A stretch of 64,000 bases of DNA, from the NCBI GenBank assembly GCA_017416145.1, contig JAFQDD010000017.1, forward strand, positions 26,986 through 90,985, written 5' to 3'. A model generated the notes under the pieces. It was not told the origin of the DNA and did no database searches. It saw only the letters and a list, made by a program, of their open reading frames with translations. The translations under genes and the position numbers were made by a program. Position 1 is the first letter of the stretch; each line of letters begins with the position of its first letter. This DNA is from Spirochaetaceae bacterium. Its GTDB lineage: Bacteria > Spirochaetota > Spirochaetia > Treponematales > Treponemataceae. Of this stretch, positions 16,593 to 26,442 are shown piece by piece.

Positions 16593-17503
16593 AAAAGATT
16601 TTAACATCAGTTTGTGGATTATTTTGTATGATTTTTCTCCTTTCTTCTTGTAAAACTGTGGGAGTTTTGGCAGCTGTTGGAGGAATTGTTGGAGAAATCG
16701 CTGGAATTGAGGGGTCTACAGAAATGGCTGAATCAATTATGACTTCAGCAGAATCCATCGAAAAAGCTATCGAAAAAATCGATCCATCTCAAGAATATTA
16801 TATTGGTCGAGCGGTTGCAGCTCAAATTTTGTCAAAATATGAATTGGCAAATGAACCAGAATTGGAAAAATACTTAAATCAGATTTGTGGTGCATTGGTA
16901 TTAAACTCTGAAAGACCAACTTTGTATCGAGGGTATTCTGTGGGGATTATAGATACTGATGAAATAAATGCTTTTGCAACCTCTGGAGGACATATTTTAG
17001 TTTCTAGAGGATTGTTGAATTGTGTTACATCAGAGGATGCTTTGGCTGCTGTTCTTGCTCACGAAATTGCTCATATTCAGTTGGAGCATAGTTTGAAGGC
17101 TATAAAAACTAGCAGAATAACTGACGCAATTACAAAAACTACTTTTGCAACAATGTCAGTTCTTTCGGAGGGAGAATTTCAAGAGTTTACAGATGTTTTT
17201 GGTGATGCTGTAGATGAGATTGTGGCAGAAATGGTGGATTCTGGTTATTCTAAATCGCAAGAATATGAAGCTGACGAAACTGCTTTGGAAATTATGGCGG
17301 CCACAGGCTATAATCCACTAGCAATGAATGATATGCTTAATGTTTTGAAACAGAATCAAAAGAGCAAATCAGGATTTAGCGTTACTCACCCAAGTCCAGA
17401 GGATCGATTAAAAAATTTGCAAGATCAATATGAACATTATGATATAAAAGACACTTCTGAATATCGAATGGAACGATTTTTAACTATTATGAAAAATCTC
17501 TAG
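16589..17503 (+). CDS. M48-family zinc metalloprotease lipoprotein
   Basis: A 304-residue lipoprotein (LLSSC, Cys21) with a gluzincin peptidase domain. The zinc site HEIAH is at residues 158-162, with the third ligand in SQEYEADETALE. It resembles the LoiP/BepA/YcaL type of periplasmic proteases that deal with misfolded outer-membrane proteins, and has no multi-TM HtpX topology. The C-terminal helix carries the usual HPSPEDRLKNL sequence. It is coupled by a 4-base overlap to the SH3-domain gene. Confidence 0.9.
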   Translation: MKKILTSVCGLFCMIFLLSSCKTVGVLAAVGGIVGEIAGIEGSTEMAESIMTSAESIEKAIEKIDPSQEYYIGRAVAAQILSKYELANEPELEKYLNQICGALVLNSERPTLYRGYSVGIIDTDEINAFATSGGHILVSRGLLNCVTSEDALAAVLAHEIAHIQLEHSLKAIKTSRITDAITKTTFATMSVLSEGEFQEFTDVFGDAVDEIVAEMVDSGYSKSQEYEADETALEIMAATGYNPLAMNDMLNVLKQNQKSKSGFSVTHPSPEDRLKNLQDQYEHYDIKDTSEYRMERFLTIMKNL

Positions 17504-17516
17504 TCAGATTCAAAGT

Positions 17517-19370
17517 CTATCTTAAAATTCCGATTAAATCTTTACGACCAATCTTTTCTAAGGCTTCCCTTACTAAAGGTTGGTTTTCTTTTTTATTGAA
17601 CTGAAGCAAAGCTCTTTGTAATCGGCGCTCGTGACCACCTCTTGGAACATAGATTTCTTCCGTGTTGCCGTTTTTATCTTTTTCGTGGGGATTTAAGCCT
17701 GTGTAATACATACAGGTTGCCAAATTTCCCGGTGTTGGGTAAAAGTCCTGCACTTGATCTGGCACAAATCCTGTTTTTTTTAGATATAAGGCAACTTCCA
17801 AGGCTTCTTCCAATCCAGCTCCCGGAAGTCCAGCAATATAATATGGCACTAAAAACTGCTTTTTCCCAAGCTCCTTGTTGATTTTAGCGTATTCTTCTGC
17901 AAAATCCTTGTACACAGAGTGAGAGCTTTTTCTAACCAGTTTTAGAACTTTGTCACTAACGTGTTCTGGAGCGACTTTTAATTGTCCAGAAATGTGATGT
18001 TGGCATAATTCTTTGAAAAATGTTTTGTCTTTGTCTAACATCAAATAATCAAAGCGGATTCCACTTCGGATAAACACTTTTTTCACCCCAGGGATTTTTC
18101 GCAAAGTTCTAAGAAGTTCCACGTATTCAGTGTGGTCAACATTTACGTTTTTGCAAGGCACAGCTCCAAGACATTCTCGGTTTGGACAGGCTCCCCTTTC
18201 TTTTTGTTTTGTACAAGCGTCATGGCGAAAGTTTGCTGTGGGGCCGCCAACGTCGTGTATGTATCCTTTAAACTCTGGATGCTTTGTTAATGCGACGGCT
18301 TCGTTTTTAAGTGATTCTATGCTTCGAGTTTGGATTCGCTTTCCTTGGTGAAAGGTTATAGCACAAAAAGAACAGGCTCCAAAACAGCCACGACAGCTGG
18401 TTAGAGAAAAAAGCACTTCTTCAAGGGCTGGAACTCCAGTTTTGCCATTGGAAGCGGGTTTGTCGTACATTGGGTGCCATCTTCTTGTGTAAGGAAGTTC
18501 CATTACTTTGTCGTATTGTTCTTGGGTTAGGGGATGTGATGGTGGCTCTTGGACTAAAAATCGCTCTTCGGCTTGTTCAACTAAGGGTTTTGCAGAAATT
18601 GAATCTGTGTTTGATTCTTGGATTATGTAACTTTTTGCAAAGGCGATTTTTCCTTCTTTTGTGTTGGCTGAAACTTCTTGGTAGCTTGGCAAAAAGATTG
18701 CATCACTTGGGATTTCTTCTTTTTTTGAGGTACGATAGCAAGTTCCTCGTACACCTCGAATTTTTGCCACTTCTTTAGAGGTCGCAAAACCATCTTCTGA
18801 ATATTTTGCAATTTCTTTGATTTTGGCTGCCAATTCTAGGATTGAGTTTTCACCCATGCCATACATTAGTATATCAGCTTTGCTATCGAGTAAAATGGAT
18901 CGGCGAACAGTATTTGACCAGTAATCGTAGTGAGAAGTGCGACGCAAAGAAGCTTCTATTCCGCCGATTAAAACGGGAACGCCTTTGTAGGCTTCTCGTA
19001 CCTTTGTTGTGTAGGTGATAATTGCCCTGTCTGGACGATTTCCAGCAACACCTCCATGGGCGTAGGCGTCTGAAGAGCGAGGCTTGTTGTTGGCTGTGTA
19101 GTTGGAAACCATGGAATCCATAGCTCCAGCACTTATTAAAAAGCCAAGACGAGGTCGGCCTAAAACTTTGAAAGATTCTGGGTTTTTTACGTCTGGCTGT
19201 GGAATAACTCCAACTTTATATCCGTGAAAAGTAAGCCAACGTCCCAAAAGTGCTACAGCAAAAGAAGGGTGGTCAACATAGGCATCTCCGCTTACAAAAA
19301 CGAAGTCCAAATCTTGCCACCCTCTTTTTTCTAAGTCTAATTTATTTACTGGTAAAAAAGTGTTTTCCAT
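17517..19370 (-). CDS. YgiQ-family radical SAM protein
   Basis: A 617-residue radical SAM enzyme of the UPF0313/YgiQ family. The N-terminal half resembles a cobalamin-binding-like fold with FVSGDAYVDHPSF. The cluster-binding motif is CRGCFGACSFC (C-x3-C-x2-C within it), followed by ITFHQGKRIQTRS. The C-terminal DUF3362-like part contains FYPTPGNLATCMYYT. The reaction of this family is not established. It lies 17 bases after the nfu gene on the same strand, and iron-sulfur supply by Nfu would suit a radical SAM enzyme. No good ribosome-binding site is visible before ATG 19370. Confidence 0.88.
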   Translation of the reverse strand: MENTFLPVNKLDLEKRGWQDLDFVFVSGDAYVDHPSFAVALLGRWLTFHGYKVGVIPQPDVKNPESFKVLGRPRLGFLISAGAMDSMVSNYTANNKPRSSDAYAHGGVAGNRPDRAIITYTTKVREAYKGVPVLIGGIEASLRRTSHYDYWSNTVRRSILLDSKADILMYGMGENSILELAAKIKEIAKYSEDGFATSKEVAKIRGVRGTCYRTSKKEEIPSDAIFLPSYQEVSANTKEGKIAFAKSYIIQESNTDSISAKPLVEQAEERFLVQEPPSHPLTQEQYDKVMELPYTRRWHPMYDKPASNGKTGVPALEEVLFSLTSCRGCFGACSFCAITFHQGKRIQTRSIESLKNEAVALTKHPEFKGYIHDVGGPTANFRHDACTKQKERGACPNRECLGAVPCKNVNVDHTEYVELLRTLRKIPGVKKVFIRSGIRFDYLMLDKDKTFFKELCQHHISGQLKVAPEHVSDKVLKLVRKSSHSVYKDFAEEYAKINKELGKKQFLVPYYIAGLPGAGLEEALEVALYLKKTGFVPDQVQDFYPTPGNLATCMYYTGLNPHEKDKNGNTEEIYVPRGGHERRLQRALLQFNKKENQPLVREALEKIGRKDLIGILR

Positions 19371-19387
19371 TGATTAAAGATGCAAAA

Positions 19388-19615
19388 TTAGAATGCTTGA
19401 ACAACTTCTAAATCAGCAGAAACCTTGTCCTTAAGATAGCGTTCAACACCTTGTTTTAAAGTCATTGTTGCCATAGGACAATTTCCACATGCCCCAGTTA
19501 AGCGAACGTAAACTTTGTTATCTTCAAAAGAAACAAATTCCAAATCTCCACCGTCGGCTTGAAGTTGTGGTCTCATATCGTCTAAAGCTTTTTTGATTTT
19601 ATCTAATAATTCCAT
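19388..19615 (-). CDS. Nfu-type iron-sulfur carrier (NifU C-terminal domain)
   Basis: A 75-residue stand-alone NifU C-terminal domain that carries a [4Fe-4S] cluster between two monomers and passes it to apo-proteins. The family motif LTGACGNCPMATMTLKQGVE is intact, with Cys43 and Cys46. GGAGAAAATT precedes the ATG. It heads a two-gene unit with the radical SAM gene. Confidence 0.92.
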   Translation of the reverse strand: MELLDKIKKALDDMRPQLQADGGDLEFVSFEDNKVYVRLTGACGNCPMATMTLKQGVERYLKDKVSADLEVVQAF

Positions 19616-19807
19616 AATTTTCTCCTATAGAAAAGTTTGCAACGTAAACTTTTAGACAAACAGTTCGACACTATTTCAGAAGAAGAGTTTGTCTTTTTCT
19701 CCAAAATTTGCTAATGGATTTTTGAAAAGTCTTATACTTATATTCTATAAATTGTACTTAATCTTGTAAAGATGTTTTTATAAACAGAGTAAGATGCTTT
19801 AAATTTT
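19616..19807. other. Short intergenic region
   Basis: A+T-rich spacer between nfu and the symporter gene. No ORF or stable hairpin was seen. Confidence 0.5.
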
Positions 19808-21037
19808 CTAGATAAAGTATTTGATTTCTTGACGCTCTGTGGTTTTCATTTTTTGCGAAACTATGTATGTACCAAATATCATTGTAAGAGAATCTAAAGC
19901 GGCTGCAAAACTGCACAAAATAAAGGCGACAGGTTTTAACAACAGATAACCGGCTTCAAATCCTCGTCCATAAGTTGCACAAAGGACGGTTAAAGCTAAG
20001 AATGTAGAACCTGTTGGAAGTGCACCAAGGAAAAATGAGCTGATAGCTGCAAAACCAGCTACCCAAACCACATCTGAAAAAGAAATATTTAAGGCATTGT
20101 AGGAGCGAAATATTACGATAAAAGATATTGCAACCACAAGAGCTGACCCTGCACGAGAAAAAATTGCAAATAAAGGTGTCACAGTTGATGTAGACCGTCT
20201 TTTAATTCCAAGACTTTCTCTGTTGTGACGCATAGCAAGAGCCAATGTTAGATTTGTATCGCCGGAGAAAAATGCAGCGAAAAATGTTGCTAAAGAGGCA
20301 AATAAAACTCTATATGGGCGAGTTTCTTTGCAAACAAGATACAAAATTAATGGATAAATTATTACAGCAACAATGAAAAGAATTACAGTCAATAGAATAA
20401 TTAAACCGTTATAAATTCCTGTAGATAAAACATCCATAAATTGGAACATCCACAAGGAAGTAACTGCAATTAGTCCAATTGCAAAAATATCAATAAAAAA
20501 GTTCATAACAGCGTTGCAAACTTTTGTAAGAGAATCAAAAAGTGCAACTGTTGGTTTTGAATCAACTTTGTCTACTGCACAACCAATTCCTAAAAGACCT
20601 GCAAAAATTACAGCTGGTAACAAGTACATACCGTTTAACAGTGACTCAAAGGCAGAATGTGGGAAAAGTAATTTTATATTTTCAAAAATATTTAATGTTT
20701 CCCCTTGAATGACTCTGTCAGCTGAAATTGGGATACGAGGAAGTTTTACGATAAAAATTGCAACCAACCCAAGAATTGTTAGCAAAAGAGTGGATGAAAC
20801 AATAACTAGCAAAGTTATCAAAAGAGTTTTGAAAAACTTTTTTGTATCTCTAAGTTTGAAAACTGCAACTGTAAAGCTAAAAAACACAAGTGGAACAAGC
20901 AAAAATCGTACAGTTCTAATGGCAATATCAGAAAGGAAACTTACAATTCCAGTGTCTGTTAGTAGATTTTCTGGTAATACAAAAGCAGCAATTATACCAA
21001 GTGCAATACCAATTAAATATTTAATCCAAATTTTCAT
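19808..21037 (-). CDS. Dicarboxylate/amino-acid:cation symporter (DAACS family)
   Basis: A 409-residue inner-membrane secondary transporter of the Glt/Dct fold with about eight TM helices and two re-entrant loops. The C-terminal core is visible in FFSGDTNLTLALAMR, the RAGSALVVA segment and GALPTGSTFLALTVLCATYG, which replaces the usual serine-rich hairpin and NMDGT variants. The substrate is probably glutamate, aspartate, a C4-dicarboxylate or serine/threonine and cannot be decided. ATG 21037 has GGAGGAAATA upstream; the in-frame TTG 12 bases earlier is rejected. Confidence 0.88.
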   Translation of the reverse strand: MKIWIKYLIGIALGIIAAFVLPENLLTDTGIVSFLSDIAIRTVRFLLVPLVFFSFTVAVFKLRDTKKFFKTLLITLLVIVSSTLLLTILGLVAIFIVKLPRIPISADRVIQGETLNIFENIKLLFPHSAFESLLNGMYLLPAVIFAGLLGIGCAVDKVDSKPTVALFDSLTKVCNAVMNFFIDIFAIGLIAVTSLWMFQFMDVLSTGIYNGLIILLTVILFIVAVIIYPLILYLVCKETRPYRVLFASLATFFAAFFSGDTNLTLALAMRHNRESLGIKRRSTSTVTPLFAIFSRAGSALVVAISFIVIFRSYNALNISFSDVVWVAGFAAISSFFLGALPTGSTFLALTVLCATYGRGFEAGYLLLKPVAFILCSFAAALDSLTMIFGTYIVSQKMKTTERQEIKYFI

Positions 21038-21078
21038 TATTTCCTCCAAGGGAAAGTTGTTTTACATTTTAGGAAGGC

Positions 21079-21114
21079 AAAAAAAATGCCCTAGATTTTA
21101 GAAAATCTAAGGCA
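21079..21114 (-). terminator. Terminator of the nfnAB-like operon
   Basis: On the minus strand a long stem (TGCC-T-TAGATTTT / AAATCTA-G-GGCA) is followed by eight T, 40 bases after the stop of the downstream gene. Confidence 0.85.
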
Positions 21115-21153
21115 CATTATACACTATTTATACTAAGTATTTCAAATACCTAA

Positions 21154-22653
21154 TTATTTATTTAAATAATTGTTGATACTTGCAGCGGCTTTTCTTCCTT
21201 CTCCCATTGCAAGAATAACTGTGGCTGCTCCAAGAACAATGTCTCCACCAGCCCAAACACCTTCAATTGATGTCATTCCTGTTTCATCAACTGTAATGTG
21301 TCCTTTTTTGTCTACAGTTAAACCTGGTGTAGTTTTTTCCATCAATGGGTTTGAACCGTTTCCTAAAGCTACGATAACTGCATCACAGTCGATGTCGTGT
21401 TCGCTACCTGGAATTGCTACTGGGCTTCTTCTTCCACTGGCATCTGGTTCACCAAGCTCGTAAGAAAGAACTGTTACAGATTTTACACGTCCGTTTTCAT
21501 CACCATTAATTTTTACAGGGTTTTCAAGATAGCGGAAGTTTACCCCTTCTTCTTCAGCGTGAGCAACTTCTTCACGACGAGCTGGCATTTCAGCCTTTGT
21601 ACGACGGTAGATAATATCAACTTCATCTGCACCAAGGCGATATCCCATACGAGCTGCGTCCATTGCTACGTTTCCACCACCAACTACAACAACGTGTTTT
21701 GCTTCGTAAAGTGGAGTATCTGCGTGTTCTCTGTCGTAAGCTTTCATTAGGTTTGCACGAGTTAGGTATTCGTTAGCACTGAAAACACCGATTAGGTTTT
21801 CACCTTCAATGTTCATAAACTTTGGAAGCCCTGCACCTGTTCCGATAAATGCTGCGTCGAATCCAGCTTCTTTTAATAATTGAGGAAGAGTTCCTGTGCG
21901 ACCAACTAAGAAATTTGTGCGGAATTCTACACCCATTTGTTTTAGCATATCAATTTCTTTTGCTACGATTGATTTTGGTAAACGAAATTCTGGAATACCG
22001 TAAACCATAACGCCACCAGCTTTGTGGAAAGCTTCAAAAACTGTAACGCTGTGACCAGCACGGCGAACGTCTGCTGCAACAGTAAGACCTGCAGGACCTG
22101 AACCAATGATTGCAACTTTTTTACCAGTTTCTGGTGCAACTTCTGGAACTGATTGAAGATTGTTTTCTCTTTCAAAATCAGCACAGAATCTTTCTAGACG
22201 ACCGATAGAAACTGCTTTTTCGGCATTTTTGTATGTTTTTCCAACAGTACATTGACCTTGGCATTGTTTTTCTTGAGGACAAACACGTCCACAAATTGCA
22301 GGAAGAAGGTTAGCTGTTTTAATGATGTCAACAGCAGCTTTAAACTCACCTTTAGCAACTTCTGCAAGGAATTGTGGAATTGGCACGTTTACAGGACAAC
22401 CGTTTACACAAGGAGCTGTTTTACATTGTAGACATCTATTTGCTTCTACAATAGCTTGTTCTTTTGTGTAACCAAGAGCAACTTCAGTCATAAGTCTAGC
22501 TCTTTCTTTTGGCTCCCCTGTAGGCATTTCTTGTTGAGGAATAGCCATTCTATCCTTTGGAGATAGAGGACCATTTGCAAGAGTTGCTTGAAGTTTTTCG
22601 TATTCAGTTTTTGCACTTGCTGCTAGATTTTCAAAAGAAATATATTCACTCAT
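21154..22653 (-). CDS. NfnB-like / glutamate-synthase small-subunit-like oxidoreductase
   Basis: A 499-residue flavoprotein of the GltD family. Two N-terminal [4Fe-4S] motifs (CLQCKTAPCVNGCPV and CGRVCPQEKQCQGQC) precede an FAD-binding GSGPAGL and an NADPH-binding GGGNVAMDAARMG. Paired with the adjacent ferredoxin-reductase-like gene and with no GltB large subunit nearby, it matches the large subunit of NADH-dependent reduced ferredoxin:NADP oxidoreductase (NfnB), which bifurcates or confurcates electrons in anaerobes. Its start overlaps the stop of the upstream gene by 1 base. GltA naming is the alternative. Confidence 0.88.
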   Translation of the reverse strand: MSEYISFENLAASAKTEYEKLQATLANGPLSPKDRMAIPQQEMPTGEPKERARLMTEVALGYTKEQAIVEANRCLQCKTAPCVNGCPVNVPIPQFLAEVAKGEFKAAVDIIKTANLLPAICGRVCPQEKQCQGQCTVGKTYKNAEKAVSIGRLERFCADFERENNLQSVPEVAPETGKKVAIIGSGPAGLTVAADVRRAGHSVTVFEAFHKAGGVMVYGIPEFRLPKSIVAKEIDMLKQMGVEFRTNFLVGRTGTLPQLLKEAGFDAAFIGTGAGLPKFMNIEGENLIGVFSANEYLTRANLMKAYDREHADTPLYEAKHVVVVGGGNVAMDAARMGYRLGADEVDIIYRRTKAEMPARREEVAHAEEEGVNFRYLENPVKINGDENGRVKSVTVLSYELGEPDASGRRSPVAIPGSEHDIDCDAVIVALGNGSNPLMEKTTPGLTVDKKGHITVDETGMTSIEGVWAGGDIVLGAATVILAMGEGRKAAASINNYLNK

Positions 22654-23513
22654 TATTTTGCTCCTTTTGCAATAGCATCTGCTTGTGCTTCCATTCTACA
22701 TTTGTGTAAATCTTCAGCTTCTCTATCTTTGAATGATTTCATTCTCATCATCATATTATCCCAGTCAACTAAGTGACCGTCGAATTCTGGACCATCAACA
22801 CAAACAAATTTTGTTTCACCACCGATAGAAACACGACATCCACCACACATACCAGTTCCGTCAATCATAATTGTGTTTAGAGAAACTGTTGTTGGTACAT
22901 TGAAAGGTTTTGTGGTTAATGCACAGAATTTCATCATGATTGGAGGTCCAATAGCAACAACTTCTGCTGGAGGACATTGAGATTCACAAATTTGTTTTAG
23001 AGGTTCTGTAACAAGACCCTTTGTTCCAGCAGAACCATCGTCTGTCATAATGTAAAGTTCGTCTGCTAGAGCTCTCATTTCATCTTCAAAAATAAGAAGA
23101 TCTTTGTTTCTAGCACCCATAATTACAATAACTTTGTTTCCAGCTGCTTTGTGAGCTTGTACGATTGGATGAAGTGGAGCAACACCAATACCACCACCAA
23201 CACAAACAACTGTGCCTTTTTTTTCTATGTGAGTAGGATTTCCAAGTGGTCCTAAAACAGCACCAAGCTTGTCACCTTGATTTTTCCGTGAAAGTTTAAG
23301 AGTTGTAGCACCAACAGCTTGGAAAACTAGAGCAATCCAGCCTTCTTCTGCGTTTGCGTCTGCAATTGTAAGAGGAACACGTTCACCGTATTCAATGTCA
23401 AGTTGAACTAAAACGAATTGCCCAGCTTTTCTGTTTCTGGCAATATCTGGAGCTTCAACTTTGAAGTAAAATACATCAGCAGATAACTGACGTTTTTCAA
23501 GGATTGTATACAT
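22653..23513 (-). CDS. NfnA-like / sulfide-dehydrogenase-like FAD-NAD(P)-binding subunit
   Basis: A 286-residue ferredoxin-NADP reductase-type protein. The N-terminal FAD barrel has GQFVLVQLD, and the NAD-binding lobe has GGGIGVAPLHPI. The C-terminal [2Fe-2S] site is GTGMCGGCRVSIGG with a later Cys in KFVCVDGPEFDGH. This is the small-subunit architecture of Nfn and sulfide dehydrogenase. It heads the two-gene operon (GGAGATGTGTA before ATG) that ends at the terminator at 21079. Function is inferred from the pair. Confidence 0.88.
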   Translation of the reverse strand: MYTILEKRQLSADVFYFKVEAPDIARNRKAGQFVLVQLDIEYGERVPLTIADANAEEGWIALVFQAVGATTLKLSRKNQGDKLGAVLGPLGNPTHIEKKGTVVCVGGGIGVAPLHPIVQAHKAAGNKVIVIMGARNKDLLIFEDEMRALADELYIMTDDGSAGTKGLVTEPLKQICESQCPPAEVVAIGPPIMMKFCALTTKPFNVPTTVSLNTIMIDGTGMCGGCRVSIGGETKFVCVDGPEFDGHLVDWDNMMMRMKSFKDREAEDLHKCRMEAQADAIAKGAK

Positions 23514-23756
23514 TACACATCTCCAAAAAATAAAATATAGGAATCTTCTAGAATAACATTTTCCTAAAATATTACTGTAAAACTTAAGTATTATTCAAGT
23601 AGACATTTTGTTGAATTCTGTTAAATTATTGTAATTTAGTGCTTTTTGTGCAGTTTATTTGAAAAAAATGCAAAAGAAGGGATGGAGGGAAAATATAGAG
23701 TACTTTCTCCCAATATGCTATAATTCCATTATACGCTTTTACACAAGGAACAAAAA

Positions 23757-24503
23757 ATGACCAAGGCTGAGTTTGAGAGATTTTGTCAATTTCGGGAAAT
23801 GTTTAAAAATCAAATTGAAGAATGGAAAAAGCAACTTAGTGGCCAAGAGGCGAATATCAAATTGATGCAAAAAAACTTGGCAAAAAAAGATGGGGTGCCA
23901 GACTACAGTTTGGATAACATTTTGGTTTACAACAAGGCTTTGGATGAGGTTTCGGAACAGGATAATATTAAACTTATTGTGATTGGGGATAATCCTGGGA
24001 AGCAAGAGCAACTGGCTCAAAATCAAAAATATTTGGTGGGACAAGCTGGGAAAATTGCTGAGGGATTTTTTGCTCGAAATCCAGAGTTGGAAACAGATTT
24101 TCGAAAAAATGTGATTATTCTGAACAAAACTCCTTTGCACACAGCAAAAACTAAAGAACTTTTGGCCTTAACCAAGGATTCTGACCCAGTTGTGAAGCAG
24201 ATTTTTGAAGAAAGCCAAATTTTTATGGCAAAGGAAACTGCCAATCTTGCAAGGGATTTGAACCTTGAAATTTGGCTTGTGGGATATAGCGAGTTAAAAT
24301 CAAAGGGGATTTTTAGCATTTACAAAGAAAGTTTAAAAGCTGCTTTCGAGGATTTTAGTAAATCTAAGGTTTATGTGTATCAGCATTTTTCTATGAACAG
24401 ATTTTTGGTGGATTTGAAAGAAAACTTTGATTCTAGCAAAAATTTAAAAGAAAATTTAATATCCATTGGGGAAAATCACCGAAAAGAGATTTTTGGTTTA
24501 TAA
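23757..24503 (+). CDS. Uracil-DNA-glycosylase-superfamily-like protein
   Basis: A 248-residue protein whose core matches UDG-fold motifs. VIGDNPGKQEQ corresponds to motif A, KYLVGQAGKIAEGFF to the loop that follows it in family 4/5 enzymes, NVIILNKTPLHT to the middle strand, and QHFSMNRF to the HPS-type DNA-intercalation loop. Only one Cys is present, so the iron-sulfur cluster of families 4 and 5 is absent. The N-terminal 65 residues are charged and helical. Promoter TGC-TATAAT at 23716-23724 and AAGGA before the ATG. Base-excision activity is plausible but untested; motif A has Asn where a catalytic Asp or Glu is common. Confidence 0.6.
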   Translation: MTKAEFERFCQFREMFKNQIEEWKKQLSGQEANIKLMQKNLAKKDGVPDYSLDNILVYNKALDEVSEQDNIKLIVIGDNPGKQEQLAQNQKYLVGQAGKIAEGFFARNPELETDFRKNVIILNKTPLHTAKTKELLALTKDSDPVVKQIFEESQIFMAKETANLARDLNLEIWLVGYSELKSKGIFSIYKESLKAAFEDFSKSKVYVYQHFSMNRFLVDLKENFDSSKNLKENLISIGENHRKEIFGL

Positions 24504-24519
24504 TTTGGGGGATTTTTAA

Positions 24520-26346
24520 ATGAAAGAAAAAATTGTTTGTGCCACTTTGCTAGTAGAAAAATCTCCTCAGGCTTTGCCTTTGGGAGCCGCTTGTGTTGCT
24601 TCTAGCATAAAAAGTCGCTTTAAAAATCTCGAGGTTTTGCTTTTTTCTCCCACAATGGAAGATTCTGAATATTTTGGAAAAAGCGATGTAAAAAAGGCTA
24701 ACATTTTTGCAGAAAATCTTTTGGAATTTGCAGGAGTAGACGCTGAAAATTCTATAAAAGCTGTGTGTCTTTCTGTTTATGTTTGGAATCGGCTGGTTTT
24801 GGAAAAAGTTGGCTTATCCCTTATGGAAAAAGGAATTTTGGTAATTGCTGGAGGCCCTGAAATTACTGCAAATCCAGACAGTTTTGTGGGAGCCGATTTT
24901 GTGGTTTCTGGTGAAGGAGAAGCTGCTGTTCCACTTCTTTTGGAAAAACTTGAAAAATCTTCAAAATCTGGTATAGATGATACATCTATTTTTGAAAAGG
25001 ACTTTGCAGAAGAAGCTTTTTTTGTGGAAAAGTCTAAATATCACCCAGAAACAAAAAAAGTATTTTACAAAAAATCTCTTGCTGGAGAAGACTTAACTTC
25101 CCCATATTTAGATGGAACTTTGGATTTATCAAAATACGAAGGAGCTTTGTGGGAATTGGCTAGAGGATGTCCTTTTAAGTGTTCTTATTGCTATGAAAGT
25201 AAGGGCGAGAAAAAGGTGCGGCTTCTTCCAATGGAACGGATTGAAAAAGAGCTAAAACTTTTTGCAGAAAAAGATGTGCCACAGGTTTTTGTCCTTGATC
25301 CAACTTACAACGCAAATAAAGAAAGAGCTTTGTCTTTGCTTAAGATGATGGCGAAAATCACTTCAAACACTTTTTATTATTTTGAAGCTCGGGCAGAGTT
25401 TATAGACAGACAAATTGCCAAGGCTTTTACAAAACTTCCTTGTGCAGTGCAATTTGGCCTTCAATCCAGTGATGAAGAAGTGCTTAAAAAGGTGAACCGA
25501 AGTTTTAATAAGGCTCAGTTTGTGAAAAATATAAATATCCTAAATCAAGAAGGGGTGATTTTTGGCTTTGACTTGATTTATGGACTTCCTGGAGATAATT
25601 TGTCTGGATTTTGCAACAGTATAGATTTTGCCCTAAATCTTATGCCAAATAATCTTGAGCTTTTTTGTCTTTCGGTGCTTCGGGGAACTGATTTATTTGA
25701 TGATGCCAAGGGATATGGGCTTGTTTTTCAAGAAGAAGCTCCATATCACGTGATTGAAACTCCGGGCTTCTCAAAAGATGATATGAAAAAAGCTGCCAAA
25801 GTTTCTGCGGCTTGTAACGTATTTTACAACAAAGGTCGCGCAGTTCCTTGGTTTGCTTCTTTGATGAAGGCTTTGCAAATTAAACCAAGCAAGTTTTTTA
25901 AGGATTTTATTGCTTGGTATGAATCTAAAAAATGTAATTTTGCCCCAAAAAATGAAAAAAAACTTTCTATTGAAGAACTTTCTTTGGCTTGTGTTTCTCA
26001 CAAAGAAGTGGAAAAACTGCAACTTGATTTCCTTCGGGATTATCTTGATGGTGGCTTTTCTTCTGGAAACTCTAGTGTAAAATCTAGTGGAAAAACTGGC
26101 AAAAAACAATATTTGTTACCAACTGTGGAAAACTTAATTCGCTTTAACGGTGCAATTTCTAGAGTTACCGCAGATGGCACTAAAGAAAAACTTAGTCTTG
26201 CTTTCCACCCAGATGATTTAGCTTCTCCATATGCAGCGGATATGGTGTTTTTTGCCAAAAACTGTAGCCGCTTTGGTTGTGAAGTGGCAATAGAAATGGG
26301 AAGCCAGGGAATCTGGTGGCAGGTAAAGGAAAAGGGAAAGAGGTAG
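24520..26346 (+). CDS. B12-binding-domain radical SAM protein (DUF4080 type)
   Basis: A 608-residue radical SAM enzyme. A cobalamin-binding-like N-terminal domain (about 1-150; GILVIAGGPEITANPDSFVG) precedes the radical SAM core with cluster motif CPFKCSYCYESKG, and a C-terminal domain without known motifs. B12-type radical SAM proteins typically methylate or rearrange unactivated carbons; the substrate here is unknown. It starts 16 bases after the UDG-like gene with GGGGGA upstream and is co-transcribed with it. Confidence 0.85.
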   Translation: MKEKIVCATLLVEKSPQALPLGAACVASSIKSRFKNLEVLLFSPTMEDSEYFGKSDVKKANIFAENLLEFAGVDAENSIKAVCLSVYVWNRLVLEKVGLSLMEKGILVIAGGPEITANPDSFVGADFVVSGEGEAAVPLLLEKLEKSSKSGIDDTSIFEKDFAEEAFFVEKSKYHPETKKVFYKKSLAGEDLTSPYLDGTLDLSKYEGALWELARGCPFKCSYCYESKGEKKVRLLPMERIEKELKLFAEKDVPQVFVLDPTYNANKERALSLLKMMAKITSNTFYYFEARAEFIDRQIAKAFTKLPCAVQFGLQSSDEEVLKKVNRSFNKAQFVKNINILNQEGVIFGFDLIYGLPGDNLSGFCNSIDFALNLMPNNLELFCLSVLRGTDLFDDAKGYGLVFQEEAPYHVIETPGFSKDDMKKAAKVSAACNVFYNKGRAVPWFASLMKALQIKPSKFFKDFIAWYESKKCNFAPKNEKKLSIEELSLACVSHKEVEKLQLDFLRDYLDGGFSSGNSSVKSSGKTGKKQYLLPTVENLIRFNGAISRVTADGTKEKLSLAFHPDDLASPYAADMVFFAKNCSRFGCEVAIEMGSQGIWWQVKEKGKR

Positions 26347-26442
26347 CAGAGATAATATACCAATCGGTATATAGCTATGTAAAAAAAAACAGATGATACG
26401 AGGAAAATCCTAATATCAACTGTATTATGCTTTTTCTAATGT
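26347..26442. other. Convergent intergenic spacer
   Basis: Contains a 7-bp palindrome ATATACC-aatc-GGTATAT near 26355-26373 without a T-run. It may end both converging units, but this is weak. Confidence 0.3.

Noticed and set aside
21154..23513. Glutamate synthase (GltBD) operon
   Set aside because: No large GltB subunit is present; the partner is a ferredoxin-NADP reductase-like protein, which fits Nfn.
26355..26373. Terminator between converging genes
   Set aside because: The palindrome is short and A+T-rich, with no T-run on either side.
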